From assembly GCA_943350065.1 (NCBI GenBank), contig CALQZZ010000026.1, forward strand, positions 1 through 7,233: DNA of 7,233 bases, given 5' to 3'. The translations under genes were made by a program, and so were the position numbers. Position 1 is the stretch's first letter; each line of letters opens with the position of its first letter. Shown in pieces: positions 1 through 5,719 of the stretch. Below the pieces are notes generated by a model. That model was not told where the DNA came from and searched no databases. It saw only the letters and a program-made list of their open reading frames with translations. Origin of the DNA: Candidatus Nomurabacteria bacterium (GTDB taxonomy: Bacteria; Patescibacteriota; Minisyncoccia; Phycocordibacterales; UBA9973).

Positions 1-11
1 AAATTAAAAAT

Positions 12-2294
12 ATGAAAAAAGATATGAACTTAAAGAAATATGCTTCCCTTCAAAAGATTCAAAAGAGAGATGGTATGATTGTGCCTTTTGATAGTAAACA
101 TATTACGCGTGCCATTTTCCGAGCAATGCAATCTGTCAAAGAAGGCGACGAAAAACACGCTGAAAAAGTCATGTACGGAGTAATGGACAAGCTTCTTTTG
201 GTTCAAAAAGAGAATAAAATCAAGAATTTCATTCCGACAGTTGAAACTATTCAAGATATCGTTGAAAACGAACTCATAAATTCAGATTTTTTGAATACTG
301 CCAAAGGATATATCCTTTACAGGCAAGAGCGTTCTTTGGTTCGTGAAAAAGTCGGTACTGTGCCAGAGGATGTGAAAGAACTTTTCACTGAAAGTAAGAA
401 ATATTTCCGTAATTCCCTAGCAGAACTCGTGTATTATCGTACTTATGCAAAATGGATACCAGAACAAGACCGTCGTGAGACCTGGATTGAGACTGTCGAT
501 CGATATGTCGATTTTATGCGCGACAATGTCAACGGAAGTTTGACTGATGCTGAATACAAAGAAGTAAGAGAGACGATGCTCAAGCAAGAAGCCTTGCCTT
601 CAATGCGTCTTTTACAATTTGCAGGTAAAGCTGCTCGTCGTACCAATGTCTGTGCTTACAACTGTTCTTTCATCGCCCCTAGAACTTTCCAAGACTTTGC
701 AGAAATAATGTATATCTCAATGTGTGGTACTGGTGTCGGATGGTCTGTAGAAAGTGAGAATATTCAAGCTCTTCCACAAATCCAAAAACAAACAAACAAA
801 AAAGCTATCACCCATGTCATTGCTGATAGTAAAGAAGGATGGGCAGACGCTTTCTCTTTAGGTTTAAAGACTTGGTTTGAAGGTGAAGACATAAACTTTG
901 ATTTCTCTCAATTACGCCCAGCTGGTGCCCGTTTAAAGACTATGGGTGGCAAGAGTTCTGGTCCTGCACCAATCAAAGAACTTTTAGCATTTTCACGTGA
1001 AAGAATTCTTCGCCGACAAGGACGTCACCTTTCAAACATGGACGCTCATGATATTATCTGTAAAATCGGTGAATGTGTCGTGGCTGGAGGTGTACGTCGT
1101 AGTGCGATGATTTCCCTTTCTGATTTAGATGATGAAGCTATTCGTGATTCTAAAAAAGGACAATTTTATCTAAACGAAGGACAAAGAATGCTCGCAAACA
1201 ATTCTGCTGTATACACTACAAAACCAAGCTCAACAGAATTCCTTGATGAATGGATAGCTTTGATGAAGTCTGGATCTGGAGAACGAGGCATTTTCAATCG
1301 TGGAGGATTAGCAAATACTTTACCAAAACGCCGACTTGATCAATTCAAAGGTGGTATCTACCCAGCCTGGGGTACAAATCCTTGTGGAGAAATTATTCTT
1401 CAATCAAAACAATTCTGTAACCTTTCAGAAGTCGTCGCTCGAGCTGAAGATACAGAAGAGAGTCTTTTAAGAAAAATTCGTGTCGCTACAATCCTAGGTA
1501 CATATCAATCTACCCTCACATACTTCCCTTACCTTTCTAAAGAATGGAAAAAGAATTGTGAGAAGGAAAGACTGCTCGGTGTTTCAATCACAGGACAATG
1601 GGATTGTGCACTAGTGCGTGATCCGAAAGTTCTTGAGAAATTAAAAAATGAAGCAATTAAAGTAAATAAAAAATACGCAGAAAAATTTGGTGTTAATCAA
1701 TCAACATGTGTGACTTGTGTTAAGCCATCTGGAAATACTTCACAAACTGTGGACTGTTCTTCTGGAATGCATACTCGCCATGCTCCATACTATATCCGCC
1801 GTGTTCGTATTTCTACTACAGATGCTCTTTTCAAAATGTTACGTGACCAAGGTGTGCCTCATTTCCCAGAAGTCGGACAATCAAGAGAAGATGCTACTAC
1901 ATATGTCCTAGAATTCCCTATAAAGGCTCCAGAAGGTGCTATTTGTAAAAATGATGTTGATGCTATCGCTCAGCTCGAACACTGGAAAGTTGTGAAAAAT
2001 CACTACACTGAACACAACCCTTCTGTAACTATTTCTGTCGGAGAAGACGAATGGCTCGCTGTGGCAAACTGGATCTATGAGAATTGGGAAATAGTCGGAG
2101 GACTTTCATTCCTACCTCGTTCAAACCATGTTTACCAACTCGCTCCTTATGAAGAAATCACAAAAGAGAAATATGAAGAAATGAAAGAAAGACTCGGTGA
2201 AATTGATTTCTCAAAGATCGTAACTTATGAAAGAGAAGATGAAACAGAAGTAAAGAAAGAACTCGCTTGCGTAGGAGGACTTTGCGAAATATAA
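12..2294 (+). CDS. nrdJ: Adenosylcobalamin-dependent ribonucleoside-triphosphate reductase (class II, ATP-cone)
   Basis: This cytoplasmic enzyme reduces ribonucleotides to deoxyribonucleotides using a thiyl radical made from adenosylcobalamin, so it needs neither oxygen nor a second radical subunit. An N-terminal ATP-cone, the dATP/ATP activity switch, spans about residues 12-110 (LQKIQKRDG...FDSKHITRAI). The catalytic barrel follows. NPCGE at 456-460 carries the thiyl cysteine C458 and E460, and C469 lies 11 residues on, the same spacing as C408 and C419 of the Lactobacillus leichmannii enzyme. C218 (in NCSF) is the likely disulfide partner of C469. KPSGNTSQTVDCSSG (571-585) is the phosphate/substrate loop. 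The C-terminal tail has C753 and C758 in CVGGLC, matching the C731/C736 reducing pair. At 760 residues it is about full length. The ATG at 12 has an alternative ATG at 24. The reading frame is open to the window edge, so the true start could lie slightly upstream, and no ribosome binding site can be judged. pduO follows after 7 nt. The family call is very secure. Confidence 0.96.
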   Translation: MKKDMNLKKYASLQKIQKRDGMIVPFDSKHITRAIFRAMQSVKEGDEKHAEKVMYGVMDKLLLVQKENKIKNFIPTVETIQDIVENELINSDFLNTAKGYILYRQERSLVREKVGTVPEDVKELFTESKKYFRNSLAELVYYRTYAKWIPEQDRRETWIETVDRYVDFMRDNVNGSLTDAEYKEVRETMLKQEALPSMRLLQFAGKAARRTNVCAYNCSFIAPRTFQDFAEIMYISMCGTGVGWSVESENIQALPQIQKQTNKKAITHVIADSKEGWADAFSLGLKTWFEGEDINFDFSQLRPAGARLKTMGGKSSGPAPIKELLAFSRERILRRQGRHLSNMDAHDIICKIGECVVAGGVRRSAMISLSDLDDEAIRDSKKGQFYLNEGQRMLANNSAVYTTKPSSTEFLDEWIALMKSGSGERGIFNRGGLANTLPKRRLDQFKGGIYPAWGTNPCGEIILQSKQFCNLSEVVARAEDTEESLLRKIRVATILGTYQSTLTYFPYLSKEWKKNCEKERLLGVSITGQWDCALVRDPKVLEKLKNEAIKVNKKYAEKFGVNQSTCVTCVKPSGNTSQTVDCSSGMHTRHAPYYIRRVRISTTDALFKMLRDQGVPHFPEVGQSREDATTYVLEFPIKAPEGAICKNDVDAIAQLEHWKVVKNHYTEHNPSVTISVGEDEWLAVANWIYENWEIVGGLSFLPRSNHVYQLAPYEEITKEKYEEMKERLGEIDFSKIVTYEREDETEVKKELACVGGLCEI

Positions 2295-2301
2295 AAATAA
2301 A

Positions 2302-2904
2302 ATGCTATACACTAGAAAAGGAGACAATGGAACAACAAAAACTTTTGGATGCGATCAACGTATATCAAAAAGTAGTGCGATAGCAGAAGCTCTCGGCTCT
2401 ATGGATGAAATTAACTCCTTTCTAGGTTTAGTAAAAGTAAAAGCCGCCAATTTAAAGGTGGCTTTTACTTTGGCTACTGGAGAAATAAAACTTGCTGAAA
2501 CTATCGATAGAATTCAACAAGACCTTTTTATTATTCAAGCTGAACTCGCTGGTGCTGATAAAACAATTGTAGAAGAAAAAGTAAAATGGCTCGAAGAAAT
2601 AATCGACGGCATCGAAAAAATGCTTCCACCGATAAAAACTTTTTTCGTATCTGGTGGTACAGAGCTCGCATCGCTCTGTGACATCGCTCGCACTATCGCT
2701 CGCCGTGCAGAACGCCGAGTAGTAGGAGTCGCAGAAGAGCAGAAATCTTTTGCAGAGATTTCTGCTCCAGAATCTGCTCCAATAAAAACTCTAAGCGCCC
2801 AAACCCTCGCATACTTAAACCGTTTAAGTAGTGTCCTCTACGCCTTCGCCCGCGCCTCAAACCACGTCGCAGGGATTACCGAAGAAGCTCCGAGGTATGA
2901 ATAA
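2302..2904 (+). CDS. pduO: PduO-type ATP:cob(I)alamin adenosyltransferase
   Basis: This enzyme transfers the adenosyl group of ATP to cob(I)alamin or another reduced corrinoid, producing adenosylcobalamin. At 200 residues it is the usual length for the PduO/MMAB family. The N-terminal ATP-binding loop YTRKGDNGTTKTFG (3-16) is present, followed by DEINSFLGL (35-43), IQQDLFIIQAELAG (71-84), the catalytic ARTIARRAERRV (129-140) and YLNRLSSVLYAFAR (171-184). R130, R134, R135 and E137 align with human MMAB R186, R190, R191 and E193. N173 matches the conserved Asn of the NRLS motif. The aspartate that commonly follows NRLS is Ser177 here. The gene begins 7 nt after nrdJ with no Shine-Dalgarno sequence and no promoter in the gap, so it is almost certainly co-transcribed. 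The context says its product feeds the class II reductase encoded upstream. The other ATR types (CobA/CobO, EutT) are excluded by the motifs. Confidence 0.95.
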   Translation: MLYTRKGDNGTTKTFGCDQRISKSSAIAEALGSMDEINSFLGLVKVKAANLKVAFTLATGEIKLAETIDRIQQDLFIIQAELAGADKTIVEEKVKWLEEIIDGIEKMLPPIKTFFVSGGTELASLCDIARTIARRAERRVVGVAEEQKSFAEISAPESAPIKTLSAQTLAYLNRLSSVLYAFARASNHVAGITEEAPRYE

Positions 2905-2908
2905 AATC

Positions 2909-2917
2909 TGATATAAT
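2909..2917 (+). promoter_or_regulatory. Extended -10 promoter for the ART-like gene
   Basis: TGATATAAT is a perfect extended -10 (TGn plus TATAAT at 2912-2917), only 5 nt after the pduO stop codon. No convincing -35 is seen about 17 bp upstream, which extended -10 promoters tolerate. Six bases separate the box from the ATG at 2924, so transcription would start at or within a base or two of the A of ATG. That predicts a leaderless mRNA. Confidence 0.7.
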
Positions 2918-2923
2918 AAATTT

Positions 2924-3520
2924 ATGGACAAACTTAATGGTATAGAAAAAGTAAAAAAGCCTGAGTATGCTCAGTTGGCTCAAAAACTATTTGAGGAGTA
3001 CAAAGGCAAGGGTTTTATATCTTCCGAAGAGTTGGATAAATTTTTAGGTGAAAATTCTAATAAAGAAGAATTGTTGAAAAGCATAGAAGAACAGGGTTTT
3101 GTTTTTCATGGTTCTTCAAAGTTTGTAGACAATACCCTTGAGATAAGACAGGCGGAAGACCTTTCAACTGATCCTAAAAATAAACAGAATGGAATTTATG
3201 CGACAAATATCCCATCTGTTGCTATGTATATGGCAATTATTTCACCAGAGAAAACAGAGGCATCATCGATGACTTATGGAATGAATATGAAATATTATAA
3301 TGGTAAGGTAACCCCAATCTTTTCAGCTGATCAAAATATGGATACAGTGTTAAGTAACGGGTATGTTTATATATTAAATAAAAGTAATTTTGAAAAATTA
3401 TCTGAAGATCCATCAGAGTGGCAATTTATATCAAAAGAAAATATAAAACCTGATTTGATTGTTGAGGTATTGCCAAAAGATTTTAATCACGAAATAATAA
3501 TTAAAGAAAATAAACATTAA
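2924..3520 (+). CDS. Hypothetical protein with ADP-ribosyltransferase-like pattern
   Basis: No certain family. This is a soluble protein of 198 residues with no signal peptide or membrane segment. Residues 1-58 are charged and helical-looking and could be a separate domain. From residue 60 the protein shows a pattern I associate with small ART-fold (PARP/KptA-like) proteins: a strand ending in FHGSS (61-65), NGIYAT (89-94) followed by a helix with A100 and Y102, GYVYILNKSNFE (146-157), EWQF (165-168) and IVEVLPKDF (179-187). In ART folds the first His and the Tyr of the second strand hold NAD, and an acidic residue near the end is catalytic. H62, Y92 and E181 would be the candidates. This is inference from motif order only, and an inactive or non-NAD member is possible. 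The gene has its own promoter, a 19-nt gap after pduO, and is more AT-rich than nrdJ-pduO. It could modify a protein or nucleic acid, but no partner toxin/antitoxin gene is identifiable. Confidence 0.85.
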   Translation: MDKLNGIEKVKKPEYAQLAQKLFEEYKGKGFISSEELDKFLGENSNKEELLKSIEEQGFVFHGSSKFVDNTLEIRQAEDLSTDPKNKQNGIYATNIPSVAMYMAIISPEKTEASSMTYGMNMKYYNGKVTPIFSADQNMDTVLSNGYVYILNKSNFEKLSEDPSEWQFISKENIKPDLIVEVLPKDFNHEIIIKENKH

Positions 3521-3553
3521 GTTCCTTTAATATATATAACTAGCAACGAGTTG

Positions 3554-3569
3554 TATAATTTTATATAAT
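3554..3569 (+). promoter_or_regulatory. Two overlapping -10 boxes before the J-domain gene
   Basis: Two perfect TATAAT hexamers occur at 3554-3559 and 3564-3569. The second ends 6 bases before the ATG at 3576, the same distance as at the ART-like gene, and would give a leaderless transcript. The first would give a leader of about 10 nt. Neither has an obvious -35 or TGn extension, and the region is very AT-rich, so one box may be coincidental. Confidence 0.55.
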
Positions 3570-3575
3570 AAAACA

Positions 3576-4067
3576 ATGGAAACAATACCAGTATTTTTAG
3601 AAAATATACATAAATGGGAAGAAAAAAACTATTATGAAAGATTAGGAGTTTCTTTTGATGCAACAAAAGAAGAAGTAAACAAAGCCTTTAGACGTATTTC
3701 AATGCAATATCATCCAGATAAAGTTAATACAAATGAAGTTTTGCGTACGAATTATGAAAAAATACAAGCACTTTTAAGTGAAGCACGGGTTGTATTAGAA
3801 GATCAATCAAAAAGAGAAGTGTATAATAATAAATTAGGAATCAATAACTCTAAAAAAGATATCACCGAAACAATAAAAGAGACAAAAACTTTTGGAGAAA
3901 GAGAGAAAAGAGAGCAAATACAATCCTTTACGAGATATGCTTCAAATCATAAGAGGAATGATAAACTAATCAACCCCTGGATAGACTTTCTTAGGTTTAA
4001 TTATAATATAACAAAAAGAGATATACAAGAAGCACTTGAACATGCAGGCATAGAATTTAAACTCTAA
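3576..4067 (+). CDS. Short J-domain (DnaJ-like, class C) protein
   Basis: This is a 163-residue cytoplasmic protein with a J domain at about residues 18-88. It opens with NYYERLGVSFDATKEEV, has the helix II basic face AFRRISMQYHPDK with the HPD motif at H46-P47-D48, and ends with helices III-IV (SEARVVLEDQSKREVYNNKLG). HPD is the part that stimulates DnaK ATPase, so an Hsp70 partner is expected elsewhere in the genome. The Gly/Phe region, zinc-finger domain and C-terminal substrate-binding domains of DnaJ are all missing, which makes it a class C J protein rather than the housekeeping DnaJ. The C-terminal tail (about 100-163) is charged and ends in a probable amphipathic region, WIDFLRFNYNITKRDIQEAL. 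It is not recognised and may select the client. The gene has its own promoter and no Shine-Dalgarno sequence. What it chaperones is unknown; the neighbouring orphan proteins are possible clients. Confidence 0.9.
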   Translation: METIPVFLENIHKWEEKNYYERLGVSFDATKEEVNKAFRRISMQYHPDKVNTNEVLRTNYEKIQALLSEARVVLEDQSKREVYNNKLGINNSKKDITETIKETKTFGEREKREQIQSFTRYASNHKRNDKLINPWIDFLRFNYNITKRDIQEALEHAGIEFKL

Positions 4068-4073
4068 GTCCTT

Positions 4074-4136
4074 AGAATTGTTCTATAACTCGCAAGAACC
4101 GTTCTAGTTAGTAGTAGAAGTCTGCTATAATGTAAC
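4074..4136 (+). repeat. Three 21-bp imperfect tandem repeats containing the promoter
   Basis: Three consecutive 21-bp units start with AGAA at 4074, 4095 and 4116. Units 1 and 2 share AGAA-nn-GTTCTA. Unit 3 reads AGAAGTCTGCTATAAT, and its TATAAT aligns with TATAAC of unit 1. The first 11 bases of units 1 and 2 are inverted repeats (AGAATTGTTCT, AGAACCGTTCT) with centres exactly 21 bp, or two helical turns, apart. Unit 2 covers the place where a -35 would sit. This is the geometry of a multi-site operator or a duplicated promoter, but the repeats are short and AT-rich, and the regulator is unknown. A looser AGAATT-CTCTAA copy may lie 22 bp upstream, at the end of the preceding gene. Confidence 0.55.
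4123..4131 (+). promoter_or_regulatory. Extended -10 promoter for the membrane/P-loop gene pair
   Basis: TGCTATAAT is a perfect extended -10 (TATAAT at 4126-4131). Seven bases separate it from the ATG at 4139, again predicting a leaderless or nearly leaderless mRNA. The box lies inside the third unit of the 21-bp repeat array, so whatever binds the array would act directly on this promoter. Confidence 0.7.
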
Positions 4137-4138
4137 AT

Positions 4139-4453
4139 ATGATTACCTTGGAATATTTGAGACACTTTCGCTTTTTTGATTTTGCTATTTTCGACACCGT
4201 TTTGTCTTTTCTAGCTGTATTTTTACTTTCTCCTTTACTGTCAAAACTTTTTCGAAAGATGCATGTCGAGATTCCAAAATTGAATTGGTTGTTTTTGACT
4301 TTACCACTAGCCATCACTGTGCACATACTCGTCGGCAAAATGACCCCGATGACAAAATATTTTCTAGATATTCACAGCCACTATATTTTAAAAATAATTA
4401 TTCTAGTTTCGTTGATTCTAGGACTTCGAGGGATAAAGAAGATAAGGGGATAA
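4139..4453 (+). CDS. Small three-helix membrane protein, unknown function
   Basis: This is a 104-residue inner-membrane protein of no family I recognise. Three hydrophobic segments are visible, at about residues 13-35 (FDFAIFDTVLSFLAVFLL), 49-65 (NWLFLTLPLAITVHILV) and 82-96 (YILKIIILVSLILGL). Basic residues at 36-47 and at the C-terminus (RGIKKIRG) suggest these ends are cytoplasmic by the positive-inside rule. There is no cleavable signal peptide. It starts directly behind an extended -10 box without a Shine-Dalgarno sequence. The next gene begins 11 nt after its stop, so the two probably form an operon and may act together at the membrane. The same DNA is also open in a +1 frame from 4285, but the hydrophobic pattern and the promoter-start spacing favour this frame. 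Confidence 0.8.
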   Translation: MITLEYLRHFRFFDFAIFDTVLSFLAVFLLSPLLSKLFRKMHVEIPKLNWLFLTLPLAITVHILVGKMTPMTKYFLDIHSHYILKIIILVSLILGLRGIKKIRG

Positions 4454-4464
4454 CAAATAATTTC

Positions 4465-5055
4465 ATGTCTAACAAAATCACACTCGATAATAAAGACTTT
4501 GAATTCAACGAATCATTTTTGCCTTGTTTGGTGACAGGGGCTTGTAAATCTGGAGCTTCGTATTTTTCTGTTACTTTGGCTGGTAAATTAATACAGCAAG
4601 GTTCCAAGGTTATTTACTTCACAGCCTTTCCAATGGCGAAAGAAGAATTATTGAATCAGATAGGAAATGAGAAAACTTTTGATGTATTAAATGATGTAGA
4701 TATTGCGAATATTCCAGAAGACAAATCAATAATCGTCCAAAGTGGAAACAAAGATTTATGGACAAAAGTCATTCAAGGAATTAATAATATAAATGACTAC
4801 ATTATTTTCGTAAAAAATATAGAAGAGTATGATAATTCTATTTTTGAAATTATTGGAGAAAATAAAAAGATACTTCTTTCTGGTGATTTAGATAATTGTA
4901 TGTATAAAGAAAATTTAGTGCAGAAAGAATGGGTATCAAAAATAATTTTCACTGTGCCTAAAATAGATTTAAATATTAATATTCCAAACTTAGAAAAATA
5001 TGAAAGTTATCTAGACTCTAAAGATACAGAAGGGGTTTTGAGATTAGTGAAGTAA
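4465..5055 (+). CDS. Hypothetical protein with degenerate P-loop
   Basis: This is a soluble protein of 196 residues. Residues 21-55 (CLVTGACKSGASYF... then SKVIYFTA) have the strand-loop-helix-strand order of a RecA/KaiC-like P-loop NTPase. The loop reads GACKSGAS (25-32), with Ala31 where the Walker A lysine should be and a lysine at position 28. A Walker-B-like segment, DYIIFVKNIEEYD, follows in the second half, and KKILLSGDLD resembles the next core strand. It may bind a nucleotide weakly or be an inactive structural relative. The frame is open upstream to an ATG at 4285, but that stretch overlaps the membrane gene out of frame and lacks protein-like character. I therefore chose the ATG at 4465, 11 nt after the previous stop. 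AAGGGGA at 4444-4450 is too far away to be a good ribosome binding site, so translational coupling is likely. The function is not known. Confidence 0.78.
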   Translation: MSNKITLDNKDFEFNESFLPCLVTGACKSGASYFSVTLAGKLIQQGSKVIYFTAFPMAKEELLNQIGNEKTFDVLNDVDIANIPEDKSIIVQSGNKDLWTKVIQGINNINDYIIFVKNIEEYDNSIFEIIGENKKILLSGDLDNCMYKENLVQKEWVSKIIFTVPKIDLNINIPNLEKYESYLDSKDTEGVLRLVK

Positions 5056-5096
5056 TATTTCGTTAATCATCCAGGACTGTCCTTGCTACAATCAGT

Positions 5097-5142
5097 AACT
5101 CACTTCGCATATTTTGCTATCGCAGAAAGTGCGAAGTGAGTT
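5097..5142 (+). terminator. Perfect 13-bp hairpin after the P-loop gene
   Basis: Arms at 5097-5109 and 5130-5142 (AACTCACTTCGCA and its exact complement) enclose a 20-nt loop. The hairpin lies 41 nt after the P-loop gene stop and presumably ends its transcript. The tail on the + strand is only TTTGT followed by A residues, so it lacks a good U tract. It could instead be a processed or protective 3' structure, or a weak terminator working with the next hairpin. The rest of 5056-5096 holds only a short palindrome, AGGACTGTCCT (5073-5083). Confidence 0.5.
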
Positions 5143-5145
5143 TGT

Positions 5146-5179
5146 AAAAAAACACCCTCACACATTTCTGTGCGAGGGT
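5146..5179 (-). terminator. Intrinsic terminator of the - strand gene 5187-5570
   Basis: Read on the - strand, the stem ACCCTCGCACA / TGTGTGAGGGT (11 bp, with one G-U pair) is followed by G and seven T residues (5152-5146). The single mismatch pairs as G-U only on the - strand, which fixes the direction. It begins 8 nt after the gene's stop codon and sits opposite the end of the convergent P-loop gene. Confidence 0.85.
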
Positions 5180-5186
5180 ATATTGT

Positions 5187-5570
5187 TTATTGCTTGCCAA
5201 TCTGGCAATCCAGGCAAAAATATTTACCATGAAAAAATTCTTTTCTCATCATTTTGATGATATTAGAAAAAATCTTTTTCTCTTCCTTCTTTTTAAAATT
5301 TATTTGATAGTATCCCCCATCATTCCAAACAGAAAGTACTTTTATTTTTTGTTTACCAATTTTGAAATGTGTCAGTGGTGGCTTACCACAGCCGACACAC
5401 ACAGCATCATCTTTAATTTCTACATCTTCATGTAAATATTTTACTTTCAGATTAGTAGGAATGTTTGCAACATTCACTATTTTAAAATCAGTCAAGTTGA
5501 TGTTGATTTCTTTAACTTGTTTTCTCTTGTCGTTAATGACAAGTTTTGCATTTGATAGGATATATCCCAT
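5187..5570 (-). CDS. Hypothetical Cys-pair (probable zinc-binding) protein
   Basis: This is a 127-residue soluble, basic protein of no recognised family. Two CxxC pairs, CVGC at 58-61 and CLDC at 119-122, are 57 residues apart and probably hold one zinc ion in a split treble-clef or zinc-ribbon arrangement, with CGKPPLTHF after the first pair. The N-terminal 55 residues form a beta-rich region with alternating polar and hydrophobic residues. A lysine-rich segment (FKKKEEKKI) precedes the second pair. It has its own promoter (-35 at 5628-5633) and a strong terminator, so it is a single-gene transcription unit convergent with the P-loop gene. No Shine-Dalgarno sequence precedes the ATG. A nucleic-acid-binding role would fit the charge and the zinc site but is only inference. 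Confidence 0.75.
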   Translation of the reverse strand: MGYILSNAKLVINDKRKQVKEININLTDFKIVNVANIPTNLKVKYLHEDVEIKDDAVCVGCGKPPLTHFKIGKQKIKVLSVWNDGGYYQINFKKKEEKKIFSNIIKMMRKEFFHGKYFCLDCQIGKQ

Positions 5571-5603
5571 ATTTTTTGTATTTTTAAAAGTTTATCTAAA
5601 TCC

Positions 5604-5633
5604 AAGATAGCATATTTATATTAAATATGTCAA
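5604..5633 (-). promoter_or_regulatory. Promoter of the - strand gene 5187-5570
   Basis: On the - strand, a perfect -35 TTGACA (5633-5628) is followed after 18 bp by TGC-TATCTT (-10 at 5609-5604), which carries a TGn extension. Transcription would start near 5597, giving a leader of about 27 nt. The box begins 9 nt after the T run of the upstream terminator, so the two units are packed back to back. Confidence 0.75.
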
Positions 5634-5642
5634 GTAGGTAAT

Positions 5643-5671
5643 AAAAAAGGCGTAATCATAAAGATTACGCC
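5643..5671 (-). terminator. Intrinsic terminator, - strand
   Basis: A perfect 9-bp stem, GGCGTAATC / GATTACGCC (5649-5657 and 5663-5671), with a 5-nt loop is followed on the - strand by six T residues (5648-5643). It ends transcription coming from 5833-6114 or from an RNA encoded in between. On the + strand only CATTTTG follows, so the - strand is the natural direction. Confidence 0.85.
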
Positions 5672-5692
5672 CATTTTGATAATAAATTAACT

Positions 5693-5719
5693 AAAAACGA
5701 AACAGACACGACCTGTTTC
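5693..5719 (-). terminator. Second terminator-like hairpin, - strand
   Basis: On the - strand a 7-bp stem, GAAACAG / CTGTTTC, with a 7-nt loop is followed by G and five T residues (5697-5693). It precedes the stronger terminator at 5643-5671, making a tandem pair. The stem is AT-rich, so termination may be partial. It could equally be part of a structured RNA in this interval. Confidence 0.5.

Noticed and set aside
1717..1911. 64-codon open frame inside nrdJ on the + strand
   Set aside because: It lies wholly within strongly conserved reductase sequence in another frame, and the translation has no recognisable features.
4095..4105. LexA (SOS) box
   Set aside because: The half-sites GAAC and GTTC are separated by 1 base rather than the 4 bases of Gram-positive LexA sites.
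4074..4136. CRISPR array
   Set aside because: Units are 21 bp, imperfect, directly abutting and without spacers, and no cas gene is present.
4285..4464. Upstream extension of the P-loop gene to an ATG at 4285
   Set aside because: It overlaps 169 bases of the membrane gene in another frame, gives a His/Arg/Ser-rich stretch without domain character, and an ATG at 4465 fits the operon spacing.
5190..5610. Two + strand open frames (5190-5435 and 5362-5610) opposite the Cys-pair gene
   Set aside because: They overlap each other and the - strand gene, which has promoter, terminator and paired CxxC motifs. They are read-outs of the complementary strand.
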